Shown here in pieces: positions 1-7,592 of a stretch of DNA of 19,431 nucleotides. The notes under the pieces are model-generated. The model had not been told where the DNA came from, ran no database searches, and was given only the letters and a program-made list of their open reading frames with translations. How positions within the stretch are numbered: position 1 is the stretch's first letter; every line of letters starts with the position of its first letter. A program made the position numbers and the translations under genes. This stretch comes from Ruminococcaceae bacterium UBA6413 (GTDB lineage Bacteria; Bacillota; Clostridia; Oscillospirales; Ruminococcaceae): contig DJPL01000004.1 of the NCBI GenBank assembly GCA_002437415.1, forward strand, positions 100,480-119,910, written 5' to 3'.

Positions 1-260
1 CTTGCTTTAATGCTGTTCATCTGGCTAACCCATTCCACTTGATTTTCTGCTTTGAGTTCTTCGGTAATGCCTTCAAGTCCAACATACTGTTTTGTCAACA
101 ACTCAAACATTTCCCGTGCGTTTTGGTCGAGATCGGTCAGATACTGCTCAAGCGTACCGTTTAACCGCATTGCATTGATAACCGTCGGATTATTCTTTTT
201 CAGAAAGTTATAATGTCTTTGTCCCCACAAACCTACTCTTGATACAAATTCGTCTTTCAT
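1..260 (-). CDS. TnpV-like transposon-encoded protein, 3' end cut by window edge
   Basis: The minus-strand frame opens with ATG at 260-258, preceded by a good AAGGAGG ribosome site at about 269-275, and stays open to base 1 (86 codons visible). The translation contains VGLWGQRHYNFLKK near the start, then LEQYLTDLDQNAREMFELL and EELKAENQVEWVSQMNSIKA. This order (WGQRH, then YLxDxDxxAxxMFxxL, then LKAENQxEWVxxMN) is what I recall for TnpV, a small protein of unknown biochemical role carried by Clostridia transposons and integrative elements. Family members usually have about 25-40 more residues before the WGQRH motif. The frame upstream of this ATG shows no such sequence, so the N-terminus looks short. 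No partner transposase or recombinase is visible; it would lie left of the window. Family assignment is by motif memory. Confidence 0.75.
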   Translation of the reverse strand, partial: MKDEFVSRVGLWGQRHYNFLKKNNPTVINAMRLNGTLEQYLTDLDQNAREMFELLTKQYVGLEGITEELKAENQVEWVSQMNSIKA

Positions 261-284
261 GTAGTAAACCTCCTTTGCGAGTAT

Positions 285-290
285 ATTATA
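285..290 (-). promoter_or_regulatory. Possible -10 element of the TnpV-like gene
   Basis: Reading the minus strand, TATAAT lies at 290-285, about 25 bases before the ATG at 260 and just upstream of the AAGGAGG ribosome site. I see no convincing -35 hexamer at 16-18 bases upstream, only T-rich sequence, so this is a weak promoter call. Confidence 0.35.
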
Positions 291-329
291 ACGCAAAAGA
301 AGGTAACTTAAAAATGTGCGAAAATGCAA

Positions 330-363
330 AAATCCCTCTGCCGAAAAATCGGTAGAGGGATTT
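330..363 (-). terminator. Rho-independent terminator downstream of ppdK
   Basis: A 15-bp inverted repeat (330-344 with 349-363, one G-U pair, loop of four bases) is followed on the minus strand by a T-rich run (TTTTTGCATTTT). It lies 130 bases after the ppdK stop and is placed to end minus-strand transcription before the TnpV-like gene. Confidence 0.85.
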
Positions 364-492
364 CGTTTCAAATATACAAGCTTACCTTAATGTCTTTCCA
401 GCGGTGCACACGGTGCTTTGTGGAATCGGCATACAGGTATCTTACGGCATCCTCTTTTGTGAGTGTAAACTCAGCAAATTTGGTATACTTGA

Positions 493-3126
493 TTAGTTCC
501 TGCCGTCCTTGATAGCTGCCTGTGCTGCTGCAAGTCTTGCGATCGGTACACGGAAGGGTGAGCAAGATACATAAGAAAGACCGATCTTGTGGCAGAACTC
601 AACAGATGAGGGATCGCCGCCGTGCTCGCCGCAGATACCAACGTGCATATCGGGACGTGTAGCCTTACCAAGCTTTATAGCCATTTCCATCAGCTTGCCA
701 ACGCCAACCTGGTCGAGCTTAGCGAAGGGATCGTTCTCGAAGATCTTAGCGTCATAGTAAGCATTGAGGAACTTACCTGCGTCATCACGTGAGAAGCCGT
801 ATGTCATCTGTGTAAGGTCGTTTGTACCGAAGCAGAAGAACTCAGCTTCCTTAGCGATCTCGTCAGCTGTAAGAGCAGCTCTGGGGATCTCAATCATTGT
901 ACCAACTTCGTACTTGAGGTCAGAGCCTGCTTCCTTGATAACAGCGTCAGCTGTTTCAACAACGAAGTTCTTAACGTACTTGAGCTCCTTAACGTCGCCA
1001 ACCAGAGGAATCATGATCTCAGGAACGATTGTCCAGTCGGGGTGATTCTTCTTAACTTTTAATGCAGCCTTGATAACAGCCTTTGTCTGCATCTTAGCAA
1101 TTTCGGGATATGTTACTGCAAGACGGCATCCTCTGTGACCCATCATGGGGTTGAACTCGTGGAGAGATGCGATGATGTTCTTGATAGTTTCAACTGATTT
1201 GCCCTGAGCCTTAGCGAGAGCCTCGATATCAGCTTCTTCTGTAGGGACGAATTCGTGCAGAGGAGGATCAAGGAATCTGATCGTTACGGGGCAACCTTCA
1301 AGAGCTTCGTAAAGAGCCTCGAAGTCAGCCTGCTGCATGGGTTCAATCTTAGCGAGTGCAGCTTCTCTTTCTTCAACTGTATCTGAGCAGATCATCTCAC
1401 GGAAAGCGGCAATTCTGTCAGCTTCGAAGAACATATGCTCTGTACGGCAAAGACCGATACCTTCAGCACCGAGCTCTCTTGCCTTCTTAGCATCGGCAGG
1501 AGTATCAGCATTTGTTCTTACCTTCAGAACTCTGTACTTGTCAGCCCAAGCCATGATTCTGCCGAATTCGCCTGCGATCGTAGCGTCAACAGTAGCGATA
1601 GCACCGTCATAGATGTTACCTGTTGTACCGTCGATAGAGATCACGTCGCCTTCAACGAATGTCTTGCCACCGAGCTCAAACTTCTTGTTAGCCTCGTCCA
1701 TGTTGATTGCAGAGCAACCGGAAACGCAGCATTCACCCATACCACGAGCAACAACGGCTGCGTGTGATGTCATGCCGCCACGAACTGTCAGGATACCCTG
1801 AGCAGCCTTCATACCTGTGATATCCTCAGGTGATGTTTCAAGACGAACGAGAACGACCTTTTCGCCTCTTTCAGCCCACTTTACAGCGTCTTCAGCTGTG
1901 AATACTATCTTACCGCAAGCAGCTCCGGGAGAAGCGCCGAGACCCTTACCGATAGGTGTAGCAGCCTTGAGTGCCTTTGCGTCGAACTGGGGGTGAAGAA
2001 GTGTATCAAGGTTACGGGGATCGATCATAGCAACAGCTTCTTCTTCTGTTCTCATGCCTTCGTCAACGAGGTCACAAGCGATCTTCAGAGCAGCCTGAGC
2101 TGTTCTCTTACCGTTTCTTGTCTGGAGCATATAGAGCTTACCGTGTTCAACTGTGAACTCCATATCCTGCATATCTCTGTAGTGGTCTTCAAGAGTCTTG
2201 CAAACTTCTGTGAACTGCTTGAAAGCCTCGGGGAACTTCTGTTCCATTTCCTGAATGTGCATAGGTGTACGAACACCTGCAACAACGTCTTCGCCCTGTG
2301 CGTTTGTTAAGAACTCACCGAACAGACCCTTTGCGCCTGTAGCAGGGTCACGTGTAAATGCAACACCGGTACCGCAGTCATCACCCATGTTACCGAATGC
2401 CATAGACTGTACGTTTACGGCTGTACCCCATGAGTAAGGGATATCGTTGTCACGTCTGTATACGTTAGCTCTGGGGTTGTCCCATGAACGGAATACCGCC
2501 TTGATAGCGCCCATCAGCTGTTCCTTAGGATCAGAGGGGAAGTCTTCGCCGATCTTAGCCTTATATTCAGCCTTGAACTGACCTGCGAGGCTCTTTAAGT
2601 CGTTAGCATCAAGCTCAACGTCCTGTGTAACGCCCTTTTCAGCCTTCATCTTGTCGATAAGCTCCTCGAAGTACTTCTTACCAACTTCCATAACGACGTC
2701 GGAGTACATCTGGATAAATCTTCTGTAGCAGTCCCAAGCCCATCTCTCGTTGCCTGACTTTTCAGCCATTACAGCAACAACGTCTTCGTTAAGACCGAGG
2801 TTAAGGATTGTGTCCATCATACCGGGCATTGAAGCTCTTGCACCTGAACGTACAGATACGAGCAGGGGATTTTCCTTATCACCGAACTTCTTGCCTGTGA
2901 TGCCTTCCATCTTTACGATGTATTCGTTGATTTCAGCCATGATCTCATCGTTGATCTTACGGCCGTCTTCGTAGTACTTTGTACAAGCCTCTGTTGAAAT
3001 TGTGAAGCCCTGGGGTACGGGAAGACCGATGTTGGTCATTTCTGCAAGGTTTGCACCCTTACCGCCGAGAAGCTCTCTCATTGTAGCATTACCCTCTGAG
3101 AAGAGGTAGCAATACTTATGTGCCAT
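493..3126 (-). CDS. ppdK: Pyruvate, phosphate dikinase
   Basis: This 877-residue protein interconverts pyruvate, ATP and Pi with phosphoenolpyruvate, AMP and PPi. It is a cytosolic enzyme of PPi-linked glycolysis or gluconeogenesis in anaerobes. The length matches the bacterial family (about 870-880). The N-terminal nucleotide-binding domain opens with GGKGANLAEMTNIGLPVPQGFTIS-type sequence. The swivelling phosphohistidine domain has GGMTSHAAVVARGMG with the catalytic His at residue 455, the position known in the Clostridium symbiosum enzyme. The C-terminal PEP/pyruvate barrel has GICGEHGGDPSS with the catalytic Cys at residue 832 and ends in SPFRVPIARLAAAQAA. The ATG at 3126 has AGGAGG 9 bases upstream. 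The gene is monocistronic between its own promoter and terminator. Its codon use is strongly biased, as in a highly expressed gene. No PPDK regulatory kinase gene is nearby. Confidence 0.97.
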   Translation of the reverse strand: MAHKYCYLFSEGNATMRELLGGKGANLAEMTNIGLPVPQGFTISTEACTKYYEDGRKINDEIMAEINEYIVKMEGITGKKFGDKENPLLVSVRSGARASMPGMMDTILNLGLNEDVVAVMAEKSGNERWAWDCYRRFIQMYSDVVMEVGKKYFEELIDKMKAEKGVTQDVELDANDLKSLAGQFKAEYKAKIGEDFPSDPKEQLMGAIKAVFRSWDNPRANVYRRDNDIPYSWGTAVNVQSMAFGNMGDDCGTGVAFTRDPATGAKGLFGEFLTNAQGEDVVAGVRTPMHIQEMEQKFPEAFKQFTEVCKTLEDHYRDMQDMEFTVEHGKLYMLQTRNGKRTAQAALKIACDLVDEGMRTEEEAVAMIDPRNLDTLLHPQFDAKALKAATPIGKGLGASPGAACGKIVFTAEDAVKWAERGEKVVLVRLETSPEDITGMKAAQGILTVRGGMTSHAAVVARGMGECCVSGCSAINMDEANKKFELGGKTFVEGDVISIDGTTGNIYDGAIATVDATIAGEFGRIMAWADKYRVLKVRTNADTPADAKKARELGAEGIGLCRTEHMFFEADRIAAFREMICSDTVEEREAALAKIEPMQQADFEALYEALEGCPVTIRFLDPPLHEFVPTEEADIEALAKAQGKSVETIKNIIASLHEFNPMMGHRGCRLAVTYPEIAKMQTKAVIKAALKVKKNHPDWTIVPEIMIPLVGDVKELKYVKNFVVETADAVIKEAGSDLKYEVGTMIEIPRAALTADEIAKEAEFFCFGTNDLTQMTYGFSRDDAGKFLNAYYDAKIFENDPFAKLDQVGVGKLMEMAIKLGKATRPDMHVGICGEHGGDPSSVEFCHKIGLSYVSCSPFRVPIARLAAAQAAIKDGRN

Positions 3127-3226
3127 TGGGGGGTTCCTCCTAAATTATTATTCCGGCTGGTTGTCTGAATTTTCCATTCCTGCGGTAAACCGACAGAATT
3201 ACAGACTTCTCAGCCATACAATAAGT

Positions 3227-3255
3227 ATTATAACAGATTTAAATCTACTTTTCCA
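3227..3255 (-). promoter_or_regulatory. Promoter of ppdK
   Basis: On the minus strand TGGAAA (3255-3250) and TATAAT (3232-3227) are separated by 17 bases. The -10 is perfect and the -35 matches TTGACA at four of six positions. Transcription would start near 3220 and leave a leader of roughly 95 bases before the ATG at 3126. Confidence 0.65.
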
Positions 3256-3388
3256 GTACTTTTTAAAATTTTTTTGTTTTTATGTACCGAAATTGAAGAA
3301 AAATTTTTGTAAATTCTGACTAATTTATCTGTTGTACTGTGTATTAGTGTTGTTTAGCTGTTAATTTACTTGTTTTTTCATCTTTTAC

Positions 3389-3418
3389 TTGCAAAAACCC
3401 CTTTACTTATGGTACAAT
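3389..3418 (+). promoter_or_regulatory. Promoter of the amino-acid ABC importer genes
   Basis: TTGCAA (3389-3394) and TACAAT (3413-3418) are 18 bases apart. The -10 is preceded by TG at 3410-3411, giving an extended -10 (TGnTACAAT). The permease ATG follows at 3492, after AAGGAAG at about 3476-3482. Confidence 0.6.
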
Positions 3419-3491
3419 ACTAATATACTGCCGTAATAGCGAATTATCGCTTTACTGTGATGAATTGAAAATATAAGGAAGATGTTTAAAT

Positions 3492-4199
3492 ATGACCGGC
3501 GAACAGATAATGAAGGTTACGGGGATACTCCTTGAAAACCTTATCCCCACACTTAAGATTTTCGGATTTACACTGCTGTTTTCAATACCGCTCGGACTTG
3601 TCGTTGCGGCGCTGAAGATGTGCAGGTTCAAGCCCATATCATGGCTTACAAATCTCTACATACTTATAATGCGCGGTACTCCGCTTATGCTTCAGATCAT
3701 CGTTGTTTATTATGCGCTACCTTTCTTAAAAATGGCGACTAAGGGCTCGGGCGGATTTATGGAAAGCCTGCTCAGCGGCGTAGATCCTGCGGCAGAGGGC
3801 TTTATGTTTACAATGGTAATTATCGCGTTCGTACTGAATTATGCGGCATATTTTGCCGAGATATTCAGAGGCGGTATCGAGTCGATACCGAGAGGTCAGT
3901 ATGAGGCGGCGGCGGCTCTCGGAATGACAAAGGCGCAGACGTTCTTCAGAATTATACTTCCGCAGGTCATAAAGCGCATCGTGCCCGCATCTTCAAACGA
4001 GGTCATCACGCTTGTTAAAGATACCTCGCTTGCAAATGTAGTTGCCTACTCGGAAATTATGCTTGCGGCTAAGCAGCAGATGATGAACTACAGCTCGCTT
4101 GTACCGCTGTTCATAGCCGGTGTGTTCTATTTCGTAATGGCTACGGTGCTCACGGCGCTGTTCGGCTTTATCGAAAAGAAGCTTAACTACTACAGATAA
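3492..4199 (+). CDS. Polar amino-acid ABC transporter permease (HisM/GlnP family)
   Basis: This 235-residue inner-membrane subunit belongs to an amino-acid uptake ABC transporter. Hydrophobic segments lie at about residues 18-42, 52-78, 102-122 and 203-226. The family marker RGTPLMLQIIVVYYALP is at 61-77. The cytoplasmic coupling loop (EAA motif, YEAAAALGMTKAQTFF then RIILPQ) is at 137-158 and docks on the ATPase. The length is typical of this family. It is followed after 12 bases by the ATP-binding gene, so the two form an operon. No extracellular substrate-binding protein gene is present on either side, so the substrate cannot be read from context and the binding protein must be encoded elsewhere. 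Assignment to cystine, glutamine or another amino acid is not possible from sequence alone. Confidence 0.92.
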   Translation: MTGEQIMKVTGILLENLIPTLKIFGFTLLFSIPLGLVVAALKMCRFKPISWLTNLYILIMRGTPLMLQIIVVYYALPFLKMATKGSGGFMESLLSGVDPAAEGFMFTMVIIAFVLNYAAYFAEIFRGGIESIPRGQYEAAAALGMTKAQTFFRIILPQVIKRIVPASSNEVITLVKDTSLANVVAYSEIMLAAKQQMMNYSSLVPLFIAGVFYFVMATVLTALFGFIEKKLNYYR

Positions 4200-4211
4200 G
4201 GAGCTTTCAAT

Positions 4212-4973
4212 ATGTCGATACTCAGTGTAAAGAATATATCCAAGAGCTTTGGCAAGCTTGACGTATTAAACGATATTTCGTTCAACGTGGAGCAGGGCGA
4301 GGTCATATCTATAATAGGTCCGTCAGGAAGCGGAAAATCAACGCTTCTGCGCTGTATCAACCAGTTTGAGAAGATAGACAGCGGCGAGTGCGAAATATGC
4401 GGCATAACTATGACTAAAAACGATGAAAACGGCAAGGCTGTATATGCGGACAATAAGACGCTCCACGATATCAGATTGAAAATCGGACTTGTATTCCAGA
4501 ACTTCAACCTCTTCCCGCATATGTCGGTGCTGAAGAACATTACCGAAGCGCCTGTACATGTACTTAAGCAGGACAAGGCTCAGGCAGAAAAGACAGCTAT
4601 GGAGCTACTCGGAAAGATGGGGCTTGAGGACAAGGCGAACGAATATCCCTGTAACCTGTCGGGCGGACAGCAGCAGCGTGTATCTATAGCAAGAGCGCTT
4701 GCACTGAACCCTGAGCTCCTGTTCTTTGACGAACCCACCTCCGCACTTGACCCCGAGCTAACCGGCGAGATTTTGAAAGTAATCAAGAGCCTTGCGGAAG
4801 AAAAGATGACTATGGTCATAGTGACCCACGAAATGCAGTTCGCGCGTGAGATCTCAGACCGCGTGATATTTATGGACGGCGGCTATGTCATAGAAAACGG
4901 TACGCCCGAGGAAGTGTTCACGAACAGTCAGAACGAGCGTACCCGCCAGTTCCTTGAAAGGTATCATTCCTGA
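4212..4973 (+). CDS. Polar amino-acid ABC transporter ATP-binding protein (GlnQ/HisP family)
   Basis: This 253-residue cytosolic ATPase partners with the permease just upstream. The Walker A motif GPSGSGKST is at 36-44, the Q-loop Gln at 96, the ABC signature LSGGQQQR at 149-156, the Walker B LLFFDEP at 169-175 with catalytic Glu174, the D-loop SALD at 177-180 and the switch His at 206 (VTHEMQFA). Length and motif wording are those of the GlnQ group. The ribosome site AAGGAGCT overlaps the permease stop codon, which suggests coupled translation. No terminator separates it from the downstream glycosyltransferase, but that gene has its own promoter. All catalytic residues are intact. The transported amino acid is not determinable here. 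Confidence 0.95.
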   Translation: MSILSVKNISKSFGKLDVLNDISFNVEQGEVISIIGPSGSGKSTLLRCINQFEKIDSGECEICGITMTKNDENGKAVYADNKTLHDIRLKIGLVFQNFNLFPHMSVLKNITEAPVHVLKQDKAQAEKTAMELLGKMGLEDKANEYPCNLSGGQQQRVSIARALALNPELLFFDEPTSALDPELTGEILKVIKSLAEEKMTMVIVTHEMQFAREISDRVIFMDGGYVIENGTPEEVFTNSQNERTRQFLERYHS

Positions 4974-4979
4974 TTTCAC

Positions 4980-5008
4980 TTGACGGCAGTCCGCATTTAT
5001 GATAGAAT
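4980..5008 (+). promoter_or_regulatory. Promoter of the glycosyltransferase gene
   Basis: TTGACG (4980-4985) and TAGAAT (5003-5008) are 17 bases apart, each one mismatch from consensus. They start 7 bases after the ABC ATPase stop codon and lie about 50 bases before the glycosyltransferase ATG. Confidence 0.7.
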
Positions 5009-5056
5009 ATCTGTTATACGTTCGCACTGACAGTAATTATATGGAAGGAAACTGAT

Positions 5057-6061
5057 ATGAAGGTACTCCTGTTTTCGGAAGGTATGAACCTTATCAAGAT
5101 ATCCGGGCTCGGCAGAGCGATAATGCACCAGCAGAGAGCTATGGAGCTTAACGGTATCGAATATACGCTGAACCCCAAGGACAGCTATGACGTTGTTCAC
5201 ATAAACACACTCGGACTGAGATCCAAGCACCTTGCAAAGAAAGCGAAAAAAGCGGGAAAGAGAGTAGTATATCACGCTCACTCCACGCAGGAAGATTTCC
5301 GCAATTCGTTCATCGGTTCAAATCTTATTTCGGGACTGTTCAAGAAGTGGATATGCAGTTGTTACCGCAGAGGTGACGTTATAGTTACCCCGACCGAGTA
5401 TTCTAAGTCGCTTATAAGAGGTTACGGACTGACTGCTCCGATCTATGCGGTGTCTAATGGTATCGACCTTGCGAGATACGAGCCTAAGGACGGCGACAGG
5501 GAAGCGTTCCGAAAAAAGTTCGGACTCAAGGACGATGATAAGGTCGTGATCTCGGTAGGTCTTTACTTTGAGCGTAAAGGTCTGCTTGACTTTGTGCAGA
5601 TGGCAAAGGATATGCCTGATTATAAGTTTATATGGTTCGGAAAGACACCGCTTTACAGTGTTCCGCACAAGATAAGAAAGGCGGTAAAAACAAAGCTGCC
5701 TAACCTTACTTTTGCCGGCTATGTACAGCCCGATGAGCTCAAACAGGCTTATGTCGGCTGTGATGTCTATATATTCCCGACCTTAGAGGAAACCGAGGGC
5801 ATAGTGCTCCTTGAAGCGCTTGCGGCAAAGGCAAACGTCATTGTCCGCGATATCCCGGTATTTGACTGGCTAAGCGGCGGCACAGACTGCTATAAGGCTA
5901 AGGATAAGGACGAATTTGAGCGTATGATAAAGGAGATCTACGAGGGCAAGCTCCCGTCATTGCGAGAAAACGGTCGCAAGGCTGTAGAAAATATGGATAT
6001 AAAGAAAATCGGCGAAAAGCTGATAAAGATCTATAACGGTACCGCTGAGGGCGGAGATTGA
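5057..6061 (+). CDS. Family-4 glycosyltransferase, resembling LafB-type glycolipid glycosyltransferases
   Basis: This 334-residue retaining GT-B glycosyltransferase has two Rossmann-like halves. The N-terminal acceptor half begins MKVLLFSEGMNLIKISGLGR. The C-terminal donor-binding half has ISVGLYFERKGLLDF at about 165-179, FAGYVQ at 219-224 and the family E-x7-E nucleotide-sugar motif at Glu245 and Glu253 (EETEGIVLLEALA). There is no signal peptide or membrane span, so it is probably a peripheral membrane enzyme. The start (SGLGRAIMHQQRAME, then DVVHINTLG) resembles, from memory, LafB-type enzymes that add the second sugar to glucosyl-diacylglycerol for the lipoteichoic-acid anchor. That is inference, and a capsule or other glycan role is possible. 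AAGGAA sits 6 bases before the ATG. The gene has its own promoter and terminator, and no neighbouring gene points to a pathway. Confidence 0.8.
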   Translation: MKVLLFSEGMNLIKISGLGRAIMHQQRAMELNGIEYTLNPKDSYDVVHINTLGLRSKHLAKKAKKAGKRVVYHAHSTQEDFRNSFIGSNLISGLFKKWICSCYRRGDVIVTPTEYSKSLIRGYGLTAPIYAVSNGIDLARYEPKDGDREAFRKKFGLKDDDKVVISVGLYFERKGLLDFVQMAKDMPDYKFIWFGKTPLYSVPHKIRKAVKTKLPNLTFAGYVQPDELKQAYVGCDVYIFPTLEETEGIVLLEALAAKANVIVRDIPVFDWLSGGTDCYKAKDKDEFERMIKEIYEGKLPSLRENGRKAVENMDIKKIGEKLIKIYNGTAEGGD

Positions 6062-6064
6062 TAG

Positions 6065-6103
6065 CATATAAGGAGGGGTAAGACCCTCCTTATATGTTTC
6101 TTT
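6065..6103 (+). terminator. Rho-independent terminator of the glycosyltransferase gene
   Basis: A perfect 13-bp stem (6065-6077 with 6084-6096, loop of six bases) with a GGAGGG core is followed by TTTCTTTAT. It begins three bases after the stop codon. Confidence 0.88.
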
Positions 6104-6298
6104 ATATAAGTTACATACTTGGCAGTGATTTTGTTGATGACTTCACGGGAGAAAAGTCACTGTAAAAATTACAACGGACTCTCCGGAAAAGAGGGTGGAG
6201 CATCCAAGGGAATATATCTTTCTTATTTTTGTACCTCGACAATTGATAAAGAACTGCTTTGGTTATAGTTGAAAAATCTAACGTTTTCGTGAGTTTGC
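6104..6298. other. AT-rich intergenic stretch ahead of the restriction-modification genes
   Basis: No supported gene lies here. Two inverted-repeat features are visible: CAGTGA at 6122-6127 pairs with TCACTG at about 6156-6161, and around 6177-6210 ACTCTC, GAGGGT and GGAGC segments can form two alternative short hairpins. Purpose unknown. The stretch marks the left edge of the AT-rich restriction-modification island. Confidence 0.4.
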
Positions 6299-6327
6299 TT
6301 GACTTTTTTATAAGAATCAGGTATAAT
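6299..6327 (+). promoter_or_regulatory. Promoter of the restriction-modification operon
   Basis: TTGACT (6299-6304) and TATAAT (6322-6327) are separated by 17 bases. The -10 sits inside the small palindrome GTATAATAC (6321-6329), a possible operator for the helix-turn-helix domain of the methyltransferase. The ATG follows at 6360 after AAAAGGAA. Confidence 0.85.
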
Positions 6328-6359
6328 ACTAACAAACCATATACAAAAGGAATTTACAA

Positions 6360-7592
6360 ATGTCTGTTACATATAAAAAACTTTGGAAATTACTGATAGA
6401 TAGAAATATGAATCGAACCGATCTCAAAGAAGCTTCAGAGGTCAGTTTTAATGTTATTGCAAGAATGGGGAGAGATGAGGCTGTTTCGATTGAAAGTATT
6501 GAAAAGATATGTATAGCGTTAAATTGCAATATTGGGGATATTATGGATATATGTGTTAAACCCCAAAAGAATAACTCGAGAAAAGAATTTACCTCGATAG
6601 AACTGTTTGCCGGTGCAGGCGGTTTAGCTCTTGGTATAGAAAAAGCAGGATTTAATCATCTTGGTCTAATAGAGATAGATAAAGATGCGGCGAGTACATT
6701 AGCTATGAACAGACCTGAATGGCGTGTAATCAATGAAGATATTGCACAAATATCCTGCTTGAACTTGTGCAAATATTTCAATCTTGAGAAAGGTGGATTG
6801 GATTTATTATCAGGCGGTGCCCCTTGTCAGAGTTTCTCTTATGCCGGAAAAAGACTCGGCTTGGAAGATGCACGTGGTACTCTTTTTTATCACTACGCAA
6901 AATTTTTGGAACAGTTACAGCCTAAAATGTTTTTGTTTGAAAATGTTCGTGGCTTATTGACCCATGATAAAGGCAGAACGTATAAAACGATTTGTGATAT
7001 ATTCGAAAGCACAGGATATACAATACAGAAATCTCTTTTAAATGCTTGGGATTATGGTGTTGCTCAAAAGCGAGAGCGACTTATCACTATCGGCATTAGA
7101 AATGATTTGGCAAATAAGATACACTTTGCTTTTCCCGAACCTCACGCTTATAAGCCTGTTCTCAGAGATATTCTGCTTGACGTTCCCGCAAGCGAAGGCA
7201 CACCTTATTCTGAATACAAGCGTAAAATATTTGAGCTTGTTCCTCCCGGAGGATATTGGAGAGATATTCCTGAAGATGTTGCAAAAAAGTATATGAAAAG
7301 TTGCTGGTATATGGAGGGCGGAAGAACAGGCATACTTAGGCGATTAAGTCTTGATGAGCCTTCTCTTACAGTTCTTACATCACCTAGCCAAAAGCAAACC
7401 GATAGATGTCATCCGCTCGAAGCAAGACCGTTTACGATTCGTGAAAATGCTCGCTGTCAAAGTTTCCCTGATGATTGGCGGTTCTGCGGTAGTGTAGGCT
7501 CGCAATACAAGCAGGTAGGAAATGCTGTTCCTGTTAATCTCGCATACGATATTGCAGTAAAAATCAAAGAAGCTCTGGAGGAATTATCATAA
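6360..7592 (+). CDS. DNA (cytosine-5) methyltransferase with N-terminal XRE-type helix-turn-helix
   Basis: This 410-residue type II modification enzyme transfers a methyl group from S-adenosylmethionine to cytosine C5 and protects host DNA from the nuclease next door. Residues 1 to about 66 form a Cro/C1-like helix-turn-helix (a DLKEASEVSFNVIARM core, then SIESIEKICIALNCNIGDIMDI). The C5-methyltransferase fold follows: motif I FAGAGG 83-88, motif IV GGAPCQSFS with catalytic Cys156, motif VI ENVRG 194-198, motif VIII QKRERL 236-241, a target-recognition region about 245-355, motif IX near 361-373 and motif X GNAVPVNLA 387-395. All catalytic parts are intact. The stop overlaps the nuclease ATG by one base. 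There is no separate controller gene, so the N-terminal domain may do that job. The AT-rich, ATA/AGA/TTA-heavy codon use differs from neighbouring genes and suggests acquisition by transfer. Confidence 0.95.
   Translation: MSVTYKKLWKLLIDRNMNRTDLKEASEVSFNVIARMGRDEAVSIESIEKICIALNCNIGDIMDICVKPQKNNSRKEFTSIELFAGAGGLALGIEKAGFNHLGLIEIDKDAASTLAMNRPEWRVINEDIAQISCLNLCKYFNLEKGGLDLLSGGAPCQSFSYAGKRLGLEDARGTLFYHYAKFLEQLQPKMFLFENVRGLLTHDKGRTYKTICDIFESTGYTIQKSLLNAWDYGVAQKRERLITIGIRNDLANKIHFAFPEPHAYKPVLRDILLDVPASEGTPYSEYKRKIFELVPPGGYWRDIPEDVAKKYMKSCWYMEGGRTGILRRLSLDEPSLTVLTSPSQKQTDRCHPLEARPFTIRENARCQSFPDDWRFCGSVGSQYKQVGNAVPVNLAYDIAVKIKEALEELS

Larger units (their letters stand above)
3127..3491. other. Divergent intergenic region between ppdK and the ABC importer
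   Basis: This 365-base gap carries a minus-strand promoter for ppdK and a plus-strand promoter for the ABC permease. The middle (about 3240-3390) is very AT-rich with T tracts. I see no open frame with a ribosome site and no RNA gene. Within the ppdK leader, around 3175-3200, there is a short imperfect hairpin that I could not match to a known riboswitch. Confidence 0.6.

Noticed and set aside
1337..1612. Long plus-strand frames opposite ppdK
   Set aside because: They mirror the strongly biased codons of ppdK, lack ribosome sites and show no family motif.
6111..6335. 74-codon minus-strand frame ahead of the restriction-modification genes
   Set aside because: It overlaps the plus-strand promoter, has no ribosome site and encodes no recognisable motif; treated as chance.
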